A stretch of DNA of 43,567 nt from Planctomycetota bacterium (lineage in GTDB: Bacteria; Planctomycetota; UBA1135; UBA2386): assembly GCA_028281765.1 (NCBI GenBank), contig JANQJF010000105.1, positions 1 to 43,567 of the forward strand, written 5' to 3'. The position numbers and the translations under genes are program-made. A model generated the notes under the pieces. It made no database searches. It was not told where the DNA came from and saw only the letters and a list, made by a program, of their open reading frames with translations. Shown one piece after another: positions 8,695-18,070 of this stretch (position 1 is the stretch's first letter; every line of letters begins with the position of its first letter).

Positions 8695-10584
8695 TCAGCG
8701 TCGCCGAAACTCGTCCGGCCACGTCACGCGCGTCTGCGTCAGGGCTTCGCGCACGGCCTCGACGCCGTCCGTCCCGAAGCCGCGGCACACGTTGAGGCTC
8801 AGCTCCTCGAGCCACGGCATCTTCGCGAGCTGGCGCAGACCGTCGTCCGTGATGCCGTGATTCCCGGCGAGGTTGAGCTTTCGGAGAGACTCCATCCGGG
8901 TCAGCGACATGATCGTGTCGTCGTCCGCGCCCGTGAACGACAGGTCGAGTTCGCGGAGTGCGGGCAGCGTCGGTAGCTCGATGCCGTCCTGGACGCCGTA
9001 GGAGTGATTGCTGAGGTCGAGGACTTCGAGGTTCCGCAGGGTCTGCAGTGCGGTCATCGAATCACCCGTCAGCGACCGGCACATGCGCATGCGCAAGACG
9101 CGAAGCTTGCGCATCCTCGCGATCTGCCGGAACGCGTCGTCGTCGAGCGACTTGCAGTGACCGACATCGAGCTCTTCGAGTTCGGATCGAGCGAGCGCTT
9201 CGAGCCGGGAGCCGACGTTCGTGCCCGACACGTCGAGCGATCGCAGCATTCGATTCTCGGCGAAGAACGGAATCGCTCCGTTCACGTCGAGGGGTAGGTC
9301 CTCGAGGCTCAGCGTGCGCAGGTTCTTCGCGAGGGTGAGCTGGCGCAGACCGATGTCGGTGACCTTGCCGAGTCGGCGACCCGAGAGATCGAGCGATTCG
9401 AGATTGGGGATGGTCACGAGGGCGCCGAGGCCTTCGTCGGTCAGAGACGCGCTGTTCGATACGTCCACGACGCGGAGCGCGTCGTGTTCGTCGAAAGCGT
9501 CGAATCCCGCGCCGCTCATGCGTCCGCTCTGCTTGAACAGTTGTCCGATGGTCGGGATGTCCGCAAGCAGCGGCACCTGCTTTGCCGCGGTGTATTCGAA
9601 GTTCAGTTCGCGCAGGTGCGGTAGAGCGGCGAGCTTGCGGAGTCCGTCGTCGCCGAAGAGCGCGTAGCGGAACGTCAGCTTCTCGAGGCGGAGGCACTCG
9701 GCGACGTGGACCATGCCGGCGTCCGTGATCGCACGCGTACGCGTGAGGTCGAGTTCCCGCAGCTTCGGGAAGTCCTCGAGTCGTTCGAGGTCGGAGTCGA
9801 CGAGTCCGCGCAGCGTAAGTCGCTCGAGCTCGGTGGAGAGTTCGTCTTTCGCGAGTTTCTCGAACTCCGCCGACGTCTGCACGATGCCGAGTGCCTTGCG
9901 AGCGAGCCAGTCCGCGCGCACGACGTGTCTACGCAGCCCGAGCGCGGTTGTCTTCGGGATCGCGAAGTCGCCGAGACCGCGCACGCCGATGCGGCGGTCT
10001 TCGAAGAGGTTGAGGGCGATCTCCATGCGACGTCCGTCGGCCAGCCGGAGTTCGATGCGGTTCGACCATTTCCAGCCGGCGGGATCGAGTTCTCGGAACT
10101 CCTTGGCGAAGCCAGCGACGATTGCGGCGACTTCGTCCTTCGCGTCGACGACAACGGCGGGCAGCCCTCGCGTTTCGGTCGGGTCGGCGGGCGAGTGCGC
10201 GGCCTGGACAGAGATCGAGCGGACCTTGGCGACGAGCTCGAGGAACTGTGCGCGGTTCTTCGGCCGCACGATCTGCGGGTCTTGCGTCGCCGGACTAGGC
10301 GCGTCCTCGGGAGTCGGTGTCTCGTTCGCGATCCATCCCGCGGCGAACGAGACGCCGACTCCGAGGAGCAACAAGCCCGCGGCGAGCCACGGCAGAGACG
10401 CGAGGCGCGAGCGAGCCCAGGAGCGACTCGACTCCGCGAGCGCGACGCGTCGCAGAGCGTCCGCGCGTTCTGCGTCCCCTTGGGACAGCACGCGGTCCGC
10501 CAGGTCCGCCGGCGGCTGGAGTTCGCCCAGTCGCTCCTCGAGCGCGAGGTGGATGGGGTCTTCGTGTTCGTCGTGCATCGTCAT
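8695..10584 (-). CDS. membrane-anchored leucine-rich-repeat protein, putative partner of the adjacent ECF sigma factor
   Basis: 629 residues. The ATG at 10584 overlaps the sigma-factor stop (ATGA), so translation is coupled. Residues 1-62 are hydrophilic and carry an anti-sigma-like segment (LEERLGELQPPADLADRVL). Residues ~64-85 form one membrane helix. Residues ~110-215 are a soluble domain I do not recognise (ends near DFAIPKTTALGLRRHVV). From ~230 to the end there are about a dozen leucine-rich repeats of the LxxLDLSxTxxxTDxGLxxL kind, close to the cysteine-containing/RI-like subtype. The topology suggests a cytoplasmic sigma-binding end and LRRs outside the membrane. I infer that the LRR domain senses a ligand or stress and controls the sigma factor. 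A zinc-finger anti-sigma motif (HxxxCxxC) is absent. Confidence 0.85.
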   Translation of the reverse strand: MTMHDEHEDPIHLALEERLGELQPPADLADRVLSQGDAERADALRRVALAESSRSWARSRLASLPWLAAGLLLLGVGVSFAAGWIANETPTPEDAPSPATQDPQIVRPKNRAQFLELVAKVRSISVQAAHSPADPTETRGLPAVVVDAKDEVAAIVAGFAKEFRELDPAGWKWSNRIELRLADGRRMEIALNLFEDRRIGVRGLGDFAIPKTTALGLRRHVVRADWLARKALGIVQTSAEFEKLAKDELSTELERLTLRGLVDSDLERLEDFPKLRELDLTRTRAITDAGMVHVAECLRLEKLTFRYALFGDDGLRKLAALPHLRELNFEYTAAKQVPLLADIPTIGQLFKQSGRMSGAGFDAFDEHDALRVVDVSNSASLTDEGLGALVTIPNLESLDLSGRRLGKVTDIGLRQLTLAKNLRTLSLEDLPLDVNGAIPFFAENRMLRSLDVSGTNVGSRLEALARSELEELDVGHCKSLDDDAFRQIARMRKLRVLRMRMCRSLTGDSMTALQTLRNLEVLDLSNHSYGVQDGIELPTLPALRELDLSFTGADDDTIMSLTRMESLRKLNLAGNHGITDDGLRQLAKMPWLEELSLNVCRGFGTDGVEAVREALTQTRVTWPDEFRRR

Positions 10585-11111
10585 CGCTCGTCTCCGTTTC
10601 GGGTCGCCTCGACACAGTTGCGGAGCCAATCGCGCACGCGCCGGAGCAGCGCCTTCACTCCGGCCTCCGACAGTCCGAGCCTCGTCGCGATCTCCCCGCG
10701 GGACGCACCGTCGCGGTAGCGCAGGTCGATGGCTTCGCGTGAACGGGCTTCGAGCCGTTCGACGCAGGTCACGAGCGCGTCCGAGAACGCGTCTTCACGC
10801 GCGGTGGTCGACTCGTGCCACTCGGCATCCAGCCGTTCGAGCGACCGCATCGCCGGCCGGCTTCGAGCCGCCCGTAGCTCCATGAAATAGAGGTTCCGCG
10901 CGGTGGTGCGCAGCCAAGCCGCCGCGCGCTCCCGGGTTTGCCCCGCGACGCCGTGCGACAGCCCGGCGAGGAACGCGTCCTGCAACAGGTCGGGAGTGCG
11001 ATCGTGTGGGCAGCCCAGGTATCGGAGATAGCGCCAGAGCGCGGTCTCGTGGTCTCGGATCCAGCGCGCTGCGTCGGTCCGGCCGGTGTCGCGTAGTTGG
11101 GGCTCGGTCAT
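10581..11111 (-). CDS. ECF-type RNA polymerase sigma factor
   Basis: 176 residues with an ATG at 11111. Region 2 is visible around DLLQDAFLAGLSH, AAAWLRTTARNLYFMELRA (promoter -10 recognition), and region 4 around LEARSREAIDLRYRDGASRGEIATRLGLSEAGVKALLRRVRDWLR split by the usual linker. Region 1.1 and region 3 are missing, as is typical for ECF factors. The stop overlaps the start of the membrane LRR gene by the ATGA junction, which strongly predicts a sigma/anti-sigma-like pair. The gene lies 61 nt downstream of the truncated esterase gene on the same strand. The target regulon and promoter motif are not visible here. Confidence 0.92.
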   Translation of the reverse strand: MTEPQLRDTGRTDAARWIRDHETALWRYLRYLGCPHDRTPDLLQDAFLAGLSHGVAGQTRERAAAWLRTTARNLYFMELRAARSRPAMRSLERLDAEWHESTTAREDAFSDALVTCVERLEARSREAIDLRYRDGASRGEIATRLGLSEAGVKALLRRVRDWLRNCVEATRNGDER

Positions 11112-11172
11112 GCCGCTGCCAGAGATGCTCGGGCGGCGGGAAAGGGTACAGGAATCTCGAATTCCGACCGAC

Positions 11173-11928
11173 TCAACGCGGCGATGCCCGCTTGCGGAAC
11201 GGCGCCGCGGGAAGGCCCGCGCCGTTGATCAGGCTCCATTCCGGCACGGGGGCCCAGGCGTATCGGGCTTCGACCGGAGCCCGCACGTCGGGTGCGGAGA
11301 GGATCACTTGGTGGCCGTCGATCTCCGCGGTCGCGGGGTGGAAGCGTCCCTCCTCTCCGGCGACTTCGAATCCGACCGGGCCGCGTCCGTGCGTCCACGC
11401 GAGACCGTCCGCGTGTGTGAACTCGATCCGGAGTCGACGGCCCTCGCGCCGAACGTTCGATGGCGTCGGTCCTGCGAAGGGGATATTCCGGCCGTACGTT
11501 TTGGTGAGAGCGATGCGAGCGAGGCGCTCGCCCACGGGGCGCTTGTCTGTCGGGTGCACGTCGGTCGGGTGTCCGACGTCGATCGCGACGGCCATGCCGG
11601 TCTCCGGCAGGTCGAGGCAGGCGGCCTGCACGTCGCGGAACTCCGGCCAGTTCGCGCGCCCCATCGCCGGCAGCTGCACGAAGTAGAACGGCAGCTTCGG
11701 CCGCGACCATGCGCGGCGCCAATCCGTGACCAACATGCGGAACAGGCGGCCTGCGAGCTCCGGCCGATGCGCGTTCGATTCGCCTTGGTACCACAGGACT
11801 CCGGCCATCGCGCTCGGGGCCAGCGGCCGGATCGCGCTTTCGAAGAGGAGTCCCGGCGCGTTCGTTGGCGGCTCTTGGGGGCGGGGCACGCCGGTCAGCA
11901 GAACTGCGAGGGAAACGAGCGAGAGCAT
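11173..11928 (-). CDS. sialate O-acetylesterase-like protein lacking its N-terminal catalytic part
   Basis: 251 residues. After a short hydrophobic leader (residues ~1-15) and a Pro-rich link, the text enters directly at LFESAIRPLAPSAMAGVLWYQGESNA, which in full-length sialate O-acetylesterases (about 480-650 residues) lies in the second half. PFYFVQLP, DVQAACLDLPETGMAV, the catalytic DxH region (VGHPTDVHPTDKRPVGERLA) and the C-terminal AEIDGHQVILSAPDV/RYAWAPVPEWSLINGAGLPAAPFR segment are all present. The N-terminal GQSNM block with the nucleophile Ser is not. It is therefore probably an inactive remnant or a gene with an internal deletion. The sialidase gene starts 51 nt away on the other strand, so the pair shares a promoter region and a sialic-acid theme. 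Confidence 0.78.
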   Translation of the reverse strand: MLSLVSLAVLLTGVPRPQEPPTNAPGLLFESAIRPLAPSAMAGVLWYQGESNAHRPELAGRLFRMLVTDWRRAWSRPKLPFYFVQLPAMGRANWPEFRDVQAACLDLPETGMAVAIDVGHPTDVHPTDKRPVGERLARIALTKTYGRNIPFAGPTPSNVRREGRRLRIEFTHADGLAWTHGRGPVGFEVAGEEGRFHPATAEIDGHQVILSAPDVRAPVEARYAWAPVPEWSLINGAGLPAAPFRKRASPR

Positions 11929-11979
11929 GTCGGGTCCGGGGCGTGGCTGCCGCTAACGTAGCCTCGCGGTGCATCCACG

Positions 11980-13944
11980 ATGAAGCTCTTCGTTCTCGTT
12001 CTGGTTCTGTCCTTCCCGTTTGCCGCGGCGGCGTCGGCTGCGCCGCAGCAGAAGTCCGCGACCAGCTTCGAAACCGCGCCGACGGGTGAGTTCGAGGAAA
12101 TCGATACCGAGGTCGGGGTGTGGACCGCGAGCCTTGGCGATGCCGTCATCGACGCGGGTCACCGCAAGAGCGGTCGGCGGTGCTTGCACATCGTTGGCGG
12201 CGAGCGTCGCCAGGTCGTGCTGGTGCCGAGGCTCGACGCGGACGTCAGCGCGCTGACGTTCTGGGCCGAGCGTTGGACTCGACGCGAACCGTTCGAGTTT
12301 CGCGTCGAGCGTTTCGATCGCGGCAAGTGGCGCGAGGTGTATCGCGGCGACGACGAAGTCGTGATCGGCACGTTCAAGACGTACGTACGTGTCCCGCTCG
12401 AAAGCAATCCGGCCAAGCTGCGTTTCTGGTGCACGTCGCCTTCCGGCGTGTTGATCGACGATCTGCGGTTCGCGCGGGCGGCTCCGATGGAGTTGGCGTC
12501 CGTGACGACGCGCCAGCCGATGGTGCCATGCTTGATCGGCAAGAAGCGCAACACCGTTGCGCGGATCGAGATCGAGACCGTCGGCGGATTGCAGCCGCTC
12601 TCGCTGCGGGAGGTCCGGGTCAACCTCCGCGGGACGACGAGTCTCGACGACGTCGAGTCGGTGGAGCTTTGCGATCCGCAGGGCGAGCGGTTCGGTCGGG
12701 CGTTGCCACCGGCGCGCGAGCTCGTGTTCTCCGGGAGTCGAGTGCTGCAGGAAGGTGCCAACGCGCTCCTCGTCTCGGTCACGCTGTCGCCTCGTGCCGA
12801 CATCGATCACTTCGTCGATGCGGGGTGCGACTCGATCGCGTTCGAGGACGGCACCCGTGCGGTCCCGGACGTCGCGAATCCGCCAGGTGCGCAGCGCTGT
12901 GGCATCGCGCTGCGGCAGGGCGGCGACGACGGTTCGGTTGGCTACCGGATCCCCGGCATCACGACGACGAATGCCGGGACGCTGATCGCGGTCTACGACA
13001 TCCGCTGGCGCAACCGCGGGGATCTCCCGGGCGACATCGACGTCGGCATGTCGCGCAGCGTCGACGGCGGCCGCACGTGGGAGCCGATGAAGGTGATCCT
13101 CGACATGGGGAACGATCCGAAGTTCCGCTACGACGGCGTCGGGGATCCGTCGATCCTCTACGACTCCGTAGGCGACACGATCTGGGTCGCGGCTACCTGG
13201 AGCCACGGCAACCGCTCGTGGCGCGGCTCGGGACCCGGCATCACGCCCGACGAGACCGGTCAGCTGATGCTGGTCCGCAGTGACGACGATGGGCGGACGT
13301 GGTCCGAGCCGATCAACATCACCGCGCAGGTGAAGCGGCCGGAGTGGTGCTTTCTCCTGCAGGGTCCGGGGCGCGGCATCTGCATGCGCGACGGCACGCT
13401 CGTGTTCGCGGCGCAGTATCAGGACACGCCGGAGAAGAAACGGATGCCGCATTCGACGATCCTCTACAGCTGGGATCGCGGCAAGACTTGGCAGCTCGGC
13501 ACCGCGCCGGAGCCGAACACGACGGAGGCCCAGGTCGCGGAACTGGACGATGGCGTGCTGATGCTCAACATGCGCGACAACCGCGGCGGCTCGCGTTCGG
13601 TCTACACGACGAGCGATATGGGCGAGACGTGGACCGAGCATCCGACGTCACGGAAGGCCTTGGTGGAACCCGTGTGCAACGCGGCGTTGCTGCGCGCGAA
13701 CGAGGGCACGCTGCTGTTCGTCAATCCCGCGGTGCGCAAGGCGCCGCGCCGTCGGATGACGATCAAGGCGTCGGGTGACCTCGGGCTTTCGTGGCCGATC
13801 GAGCGTCAGCTGTTGATCGACGAGGGCACGAGCGCGGGATACCCGAGCGCGACGATGATCGACGAGCACACGGTCGGCGTGTTCTTCGAAGGGAGCGCGG
13901 CTCATCTGACGTTCATGCGCGTTCCGTTGAGCGCCCTCGACTGA
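11980..13944 (+). CDS. secreted BNR-repeat exo-alpha-sialidase (GH33-type)
   Basis: 654 residues with a signal peptide (MKLFVLVLVLSFPFAAAASA). Residues ~28-175 form a beta-sandwich that I do not name with certainty. Residues ~180-300 look like the BNR-associated N-terminal domain of bacterial neuraminidases. The catalytic propeller follows: YRIPG at ~322 supplies the first carboxylate-binding Arg, and five Asp boxes are readable (SVDGGRTW, SDDDGRTW, SWDRGKTW, TSDMGETW, SGDLGLSW). The role would be release of terminal sialic acids from glycans outside the cell. The divergent neighbour is an esterase-family gene that normally removes O-acetyl groups from sialic acids, which supports the substrate. 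No transport or catabolic nan genes are in the window. It ends 9 nt before the convergent lhr gene. Other exo-glycosidases share this fold, so the exact sugar is inferred. Confidence 0.88.
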   Translation: MKLFVLVLVLSFPFAAAASAAPQQKSATSFETAPTGEFEEIDTEVGVWTASLGDAVIDAGHRKSGRRCLHIVGGERRQVVLVPRLDADVSALTFWAERWTRREPFEFRVERFDRGKWREVYRGDDEVVIGTFKTYVRVPLESNPAKLRFWCTSPSGVLIDDLRFARAAPMELASVTTRQPMVPCLIGKKRNTVARIEIETVGGLQPLSLREVRVNLRGTTSLDDVESVELCDPQGERFGRALPPARELVFSGSRVLQEGANALLVSVTLSPRADIDHFVDAGCDSIAFEDGTRAVPDVANPPGAQRCGIALRQGGDDGSVGYRIPGITTTNAGTLIAVYDIRWRNRGDLPGDIDVGMSRSVDGGRTWEPMKVILDMGNDPKFRYDGVGDPSILYDSVGDTIWVAATWSHGNRSWRGSGPGITPDETGQLMLVRSDDDGRTWSEPINITAQVKRPEWCFLLQGPGRGICMRDGTLVFAAQYQDTPEKKRMPHSTILYSWDRGKTWQLGTAPEPNTTEAQVAELDDGVLMLNMRDNRGGSRSVYTTSDMGETWTEHPTSRKALVEPVCNAALLRANEGTLLFVNPAVRKAPRRRMTIKASGDLGLSWPIERQLLIDEGTSAGYPSATMIDEHTVGVFFEGSAAHLTFMRVPLSALD

Positions 13945-13953
13945 TCCGGCCCC

Positions 13954-16900
13954 TCAGAACATCGTGACCATCGCGCGTCGCTGCGCCGGCACGCGTTCGT
14001 CGGGAGTGAGGATGCCGCGCAGGTTCAGCGGGTCCGCGGCCGCGACCGTCGGCGGCTCGCGCCCTTCCTGCGAGCGGCGGACCTGACGCAGCTTCGTGAC
14101 GGCGTCCGGCGTGGCGAACTGCTCGCCCGCGAAGCCGGCGACGAAGCGACCGCCGCGCACGGTGCCGCGCAGCTCGCGCATGCGGCCGACGCGCACGAGT
14201 TCGCGCCACGGCAGGGGCTGCTGCTCGCGAAGCAGGAGCCGCCGGAACACGACGCCGTAGCGCTCGAGCAGTCGGTCGAAGACGAACTCCGGATCGAGCT
14301 CGGTTTCGTGGCTCGCTGAGATCGCGGCCCAGCGCCCGATGCCGAACGGGACCTGGCGGTCCTTGCGCTTCGATGGTGCGACCAGCATCTGCCGCACCGC
14401 CGCGAACGAGTCGCAGGTGACGACGCCGCGCGCGACGAGCTCGCTGATGCCCTCCTCGAACTGGCTCGGCAGCAGCCGGATCGCGTGTTCGAGATCGGTC
14501 GGGAACGTCGCGCCGCGGCGCTCGAGTTCTTCGAGGATGGTGGCGGCGGCCGCGCCGAGGTCTTCGGGGGGTGTCGCGTCCGCTCCGGCGCGCCACATCG
14601 CGAGCTGTTCGCGTGGCACGAGTGCGAGCGGCGTATTGCGAACTGCGGACTGGCCGCGGCCCCAGAGTCGACCCCACGCGACTTCTCCGGAGAGCGTCAG
14701 CTGGTCGAGCCATTCGCGCCGGTAGCCGCGGACGCGCTGCGGCAGAACGTGGGTCTCCCAGGCGTACGCCGGCACTTCGATGCCGGACAGCTGGCGGATT
14801 ACCTCGCCGAGGCCGGCCATCCCCTCGGCCTGCTCGCCCGGCGCGACGTGTTGCCACGCGGCGAGGAAGTGCAGGAACGCCGCGGCCGTGACCGGCTCGA
14901 TCTCCGCGCGTAGCCGCTCGACGGTGTAGCGGTGGATCCGTGCGAGCAGGCGGCGATCGCACCACGCATCGCGGCCGTCGAGCCGGACCTGCATCGCTAC
15001 GCCTTCGCTCTGTAGCTCCTTCAGGAGCGGCTCGTCGTCGAACACCGGGCCGAGCGCCTCGAGTCGTCCGCGCAGGACCGCGCGCGGATCGCGGGTCGCT
15101 TCGGTTGCGAACCAGCGATCCCCTTCGAGCTGCACTCGACCCGACGTCGCCAGCTCGTCGATCCATTCGGTCCACGCGTGGTCCGTGGCCTCCGCGACGG
15201 TGACGAAGCCCATCCAGCCGAGCGCTTCGTGCACTTCCTCGGCGTTCTCCGGCTGCGGCCAGGCCTCTTCCCGCACGCGTTCGACGGCGGCGTGGTCGAG
15301 TGCACCGAGCTCGTCGGCGGTGCGCGCGTCGAGCGCGCGGCGCTTGACCACGGCCTGGGTGCGTCGCTCCTCGAGCGGTGCGTCGTCGAGGAACGCGAAG
15401 TTGCCGGCGTTGAGGATCTCACAGGCGAACTCGGACGGGGTCGGCGTGTCGACCGCCAGCGTCTCGATCGAGCCGTCGCGAATGCCGCGGAGAACTTCGA
15501 TCATGCCGTCGACGTCCATCGCTTCGTGGAGGCAGTCTTCGACGGTCTGTGTGACGAGCGGGTGGTCGGGTACGGGCAGGTCGCCCGGGGGCAGCGTCTC
15601 GCCGCAGGCGCGCGCCTCGGGGAATGCCGCGGCGAGGGCGTCATCGGCGCGCATGCGCAGGATCGGCGGCGGCACGCGCTTGCCGCTCTGGAAGCGCGGC
15701 ACGACGAGCGCGCGCGAGACGTTCCAGCGCCAGCGCGTCTCGAACATCGGTGCCGGCAGCAGCGCCTGTACCAGCACGTCGCGCGCGGTGTTGGGGTGCA
15801 GGAACTCGAAGACGTCCTCGAGCGCGAAGCTGTGCATCGGACCGAGCGACAGCACGATCGCCTCTTCGTTGGCGGCCGCCTGGAGTTCGAATCCGAAGCC
15901 GCGGCAGAAGCGCTTGCGCAGGGCGAGGCCGAGCGCCCGGTTGATGCGGCTGCCGAACGGAGCGTGCAAGATGAGCTGCGTGCCGCCGCTCTCGTCGAAG
16001 AACCGCTCGGCGACGATGCGTCGTGTCGTCGGGATCGCGCCCAGCGTCTTCTCGCCGGACGCGAGGTACTCGGCGAGCTGGGTCGCGGCCGCGGCCGACA
16101 GTCCGATCGTGTCGCGACTCCACTGCTCGGAGGTCGCGTTCGATCGCACTTCGGATGTCGCCGCGGCGAGTTCGCGCGAGCGCGACGGCGCCTCGCCGAA
16201 CCAGAACGGCAGCGTCGGCGGCAGTCCCTTGGCGTCCGCGACGCGGACCTTGCCCGGCTCCACCTTCAGAATGCGCCACGATGTCGTGCCGAGCTGGAAG
16301 ATGTCGCCGGCGTTCGATTCGATCGCGAAGTCTTCGTCGAGCGTGCCGACCCGGATGCCTTCCGGCTCCTGGACGACCTCGTAGTCGGCGCGGTCGGGGA
16401 TTGCGCCGCCGGAGGTCACGGCGGGAATACGCGCGCGCTTGGTCGCGAGGACCCGCTGACCGACGCCGTTTTCGTGCAGCAGCGCGTAGCGGCCCTGCGT
16501 GTGCAGCGCGATCGCGCCGTCAAACTCCTTACGCGTCAGTTTGCGATACGGCCACGCCCGGCGCGCGAGGTTGAACAGCTCGTCGCGATCGCGGTCGTCC
16601 TGCACGCACGCCGCGACCAGCTGCTGGGCGAGGATGTCGCACGGACCTGGCGGGACGATCGTCTCGTCGAGTTCGCCTCGGTCGACCGCGAGCAGGATCG
16701 CACTCGCCGCGACGAGTTCGTCGCGCGTCAGCGGGAAGATGCGGCTCTTCGGGACCAGGCCCTGACCGTGACCGGCGCGGCCCGCGCGTTGGAGGAACGT
16801 CGCGATGCGCGCGGGCACGCCGACCTGGATGACGAGGTCGACGTCGCCGATGTCGATGCCGAGCTCGAGGGACGCGGTCGCGACGAGCGCCTGGAGTTCG

Positions 16901-17865
16901 CCATTCTTCAGTCGTTGTTCGGCGTCGAGGCGACGCTCGCGGGAGAGGCTCCCGTGGTGGCTCGCGACCTTGTCTTCGCCGAGGACTTCGCAGAGTTTCG
17001 CGGCGATGCGTTCGGTGAGCTTGCGCGTGTTCGCGAACACGAGCGTCGTCGTATGCTCCTGGATCAGGCCGACGCACTGCTCGTAGATCTCCGACCAGGT
17101 CTCGTGCGAGCACACGGCCGTGAGTGGGGAGGCGGGCACTTCGAGCGCGAGGTCGAGCTCGCGCAGGTGGCCGGTGTCGACGATCGTGCACTCGCGACCG
17201 GTGCCGGTGAGGAAGTTCGCGGTGCGTTCGATTGGTCGCTGCGTCGCCGACAGGCCGATGCGTTGGAACTCGCCGGCGAGGTCGGCGAGCCGTTCGAGGG
17301 TCAGGGCCAGGTGGGCGCCGCGCTTGTCCCCGACGAGCGCGTGGATCTCGTCGACGATGACGGTCCGCGTCGTCTTCAGCATCTCCTGGCCGCTCGCGCT
17401 CGTGAGCAGGATGTACAGGGACTCCGGAGTCGTGACCAACACATGCGGCGGCTTGCGGCGCATCGCCGTGCGCGAGGACTGCTTCGTGTCTCCGGTGCGC
17501 ACGAGCACGCGGATCTCCGGTAGCGACGGGTCGAGCTCGCGCAGCTCCTCGAGCGGCTGCTGCAGGTTCTTCTGCACGTCGTTGCTGAGCGCCTTGAGCG
17601 GGGAGACGTAGACCACCTGGGTTTCGTCCGCGAGGGAGGCGCCCTGCGCAACGAGCCGGGAGATCGCGTCGAGGAAGGCGGTCAGGGTCTTGCCCGAGCC
17701 CGTTGGGGCGGCGATCAGCGTGTGGTCTCCCCGCGAGATGGTCGGCCACCCGGCGCGCTGCGGGGGGGTCGGGCCATCGAAGCGTTCGAGGAACCAACGG
17801 CGCACCACGGGATGGAACGCCGCGGTGGTTGCGTCGGCATCGGGGGACGGGGTGCGGGTCGGCAT
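13954..17865 (-). CDS. lhr: Lhr-like large helicase (SF2, DEIH box)
   Basis: 1303 residues from ATG 17865; upstream in-frame codons are not helicase-like and contain no conserved start. Walker A APTGSGKT (53-60), SPLKALSNDV, VTTPESLY, DEIH (171-174), SATQ, ATASLELGIDIGDVDLV and QRAGRAGHGQ follow in order and define the Lhr subgroup of superfamily 2. The Lhr-core winged-helix and beta-bundle region comes next, then a C-terminal domain containing NRALGLALRKRFCR, RWRWNVSRAL and a final RELRGTVRGGRFVAGFAGEQFA segment typical of the long Lhr form. E. coli Lhr is about 1538 residues, so this is a slightly shorter relative. Lhr proteins are ATP-dependent 3'-5' translocases in DNA repair. The gene is alone, convergent with the sialidase. 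Confidence 0.93.
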   Translation of the reverse strand: MPTRTPSPDADATTAAFHPVVRRWFLERFDGPTPPQRAGWPTISRGDHTLIAAPTGSGKTLTAFLDAISRLVAQGASLADETQVVYVSPLKALSNDVQKNLQQPLEELRELDPSLPEIRVLVRTGDTKQSSRTAMRRKPPHVLVTTPESLYILLTSASGQEMLKTTRTVIVDEIHALVGDKRGAHLALTLERLADLAGEFQRIGLSATQRPIERTANFLTGTGRECTIVDTGHLRELDLALEVPASPLTAVCSHETWSEIYEQCVGLIQEHTTTLVFANTRKLTERIAAKLCEVLGEDKVASHHGSLSRERRLDAEQRLKNGELQALVATASLELGIDIGDVDLVIQVGVPARIATFLQRAGRAGHGQGLVPKSRIFPLTRDELVAASAILLAVDRGELDETIVPPGPCDILAQQLVAACVQDDRDRDELFNLARRAWPYRKLTRKEFDGAIALHTQGRYALLHENGVGQRVLATKRARIPAVTSGGAIPDRADYEVVQEPEGIRVGTLDEDFAIESNAGDIFQLGTTSWRILKVEPGKVRVADAKGLPPTLPFWFGEAPSRSRELAAATSEVRSNATSEQWSRDTIGLSAAAATQLAEYLASGEKTLGAIPTTRRIVAERFFDESGGTQLILHAPFGSRINRALGLALRKRFCRGFGFELQAAANEEAIVLSLGPMHSFALEDVFEFLHPNTARDVLVQALLPAPMFETRWRWNVSRALVVPRFQSGKRVPPPILRMRADDALAAAFPEARACGETLPPGDLPVPDHPLVTQTVEDCLHEAMDVDGMIEVLRGIRDGSIETLAVDTPTPSEFACEILNAGNFAFLDDAPLEERRTQAVVKRRALDARTADELGALDHAAVERVREEAWPQPENAEEVHEALGWMGFVTVAEATDHAWTEWIDELATSGRVQLEGDRWFATEATRDPRAVLRGRLEALGPVFDDEPLLKELQSEGVAMQVRLDGRDAWCDRRLLARIHRYTVERLRAEIEPVTAAAFLHFLAAWQHVAPGEQAEGMAGLGEVIRQLSGIEVPAYAWETHVLPQRVRGYRREWLDQLTLSGEVAWGRLWGRGQSAVRNTPLALVPREQLAMWRAGADATPPEDLGAAAATILEELERRGATFPTDLEHAIRLLPSQFEEGISELVARGVVTCDSFAAVRQMLVAPSKRKDRQVPFGIGRWAAISASHETELDPEFVFDRLLERYGVVFRRLLLREQQPLPWRELVRVGRMRELRGTVRGGRFVAGFAGEQFATPDAVTKLRQVRRSQEGREPPTVAAADPLNLRGILTPDERVPAQRRAMVTMF

Positions 17866-18070
17866 CGGAGTCCGGCCACGATACCAGCTTCGGAGAAGCG
17901 AACGTCGCGCCGACTGAGCCGAGCTTTCTCTGCAAAGGCCGCGCCCTTTTTTTCGGGTTCCGTGGCCTGGGTCAATACTCGGGTAGCCGTTCCCGCGACT
18001 CGAGGCTCGGGGGCTGCCCAACCCGTACCCGCCCATCCTGCTATGATCCCAACGACTTCAGACCCGAGAG

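Noticed and set aside
15178..17523. Plus-strand frame of 781 codons opposite lhr
   Set aside because: High-GC DNA creates long antisense frames. The minus-strand frame carries all helicase motifs, and the plus frame has an implausible Arg/Glu/Val composition.
17941..17965. AAAGG-CCTTT pair followed by seven T as a terminator on the plus strand
   Set aside because: No gene on the plus strand ends just upstream; only a 5-bp stem exists, and the minus-strand reading gives an A-run rather than a T-run.
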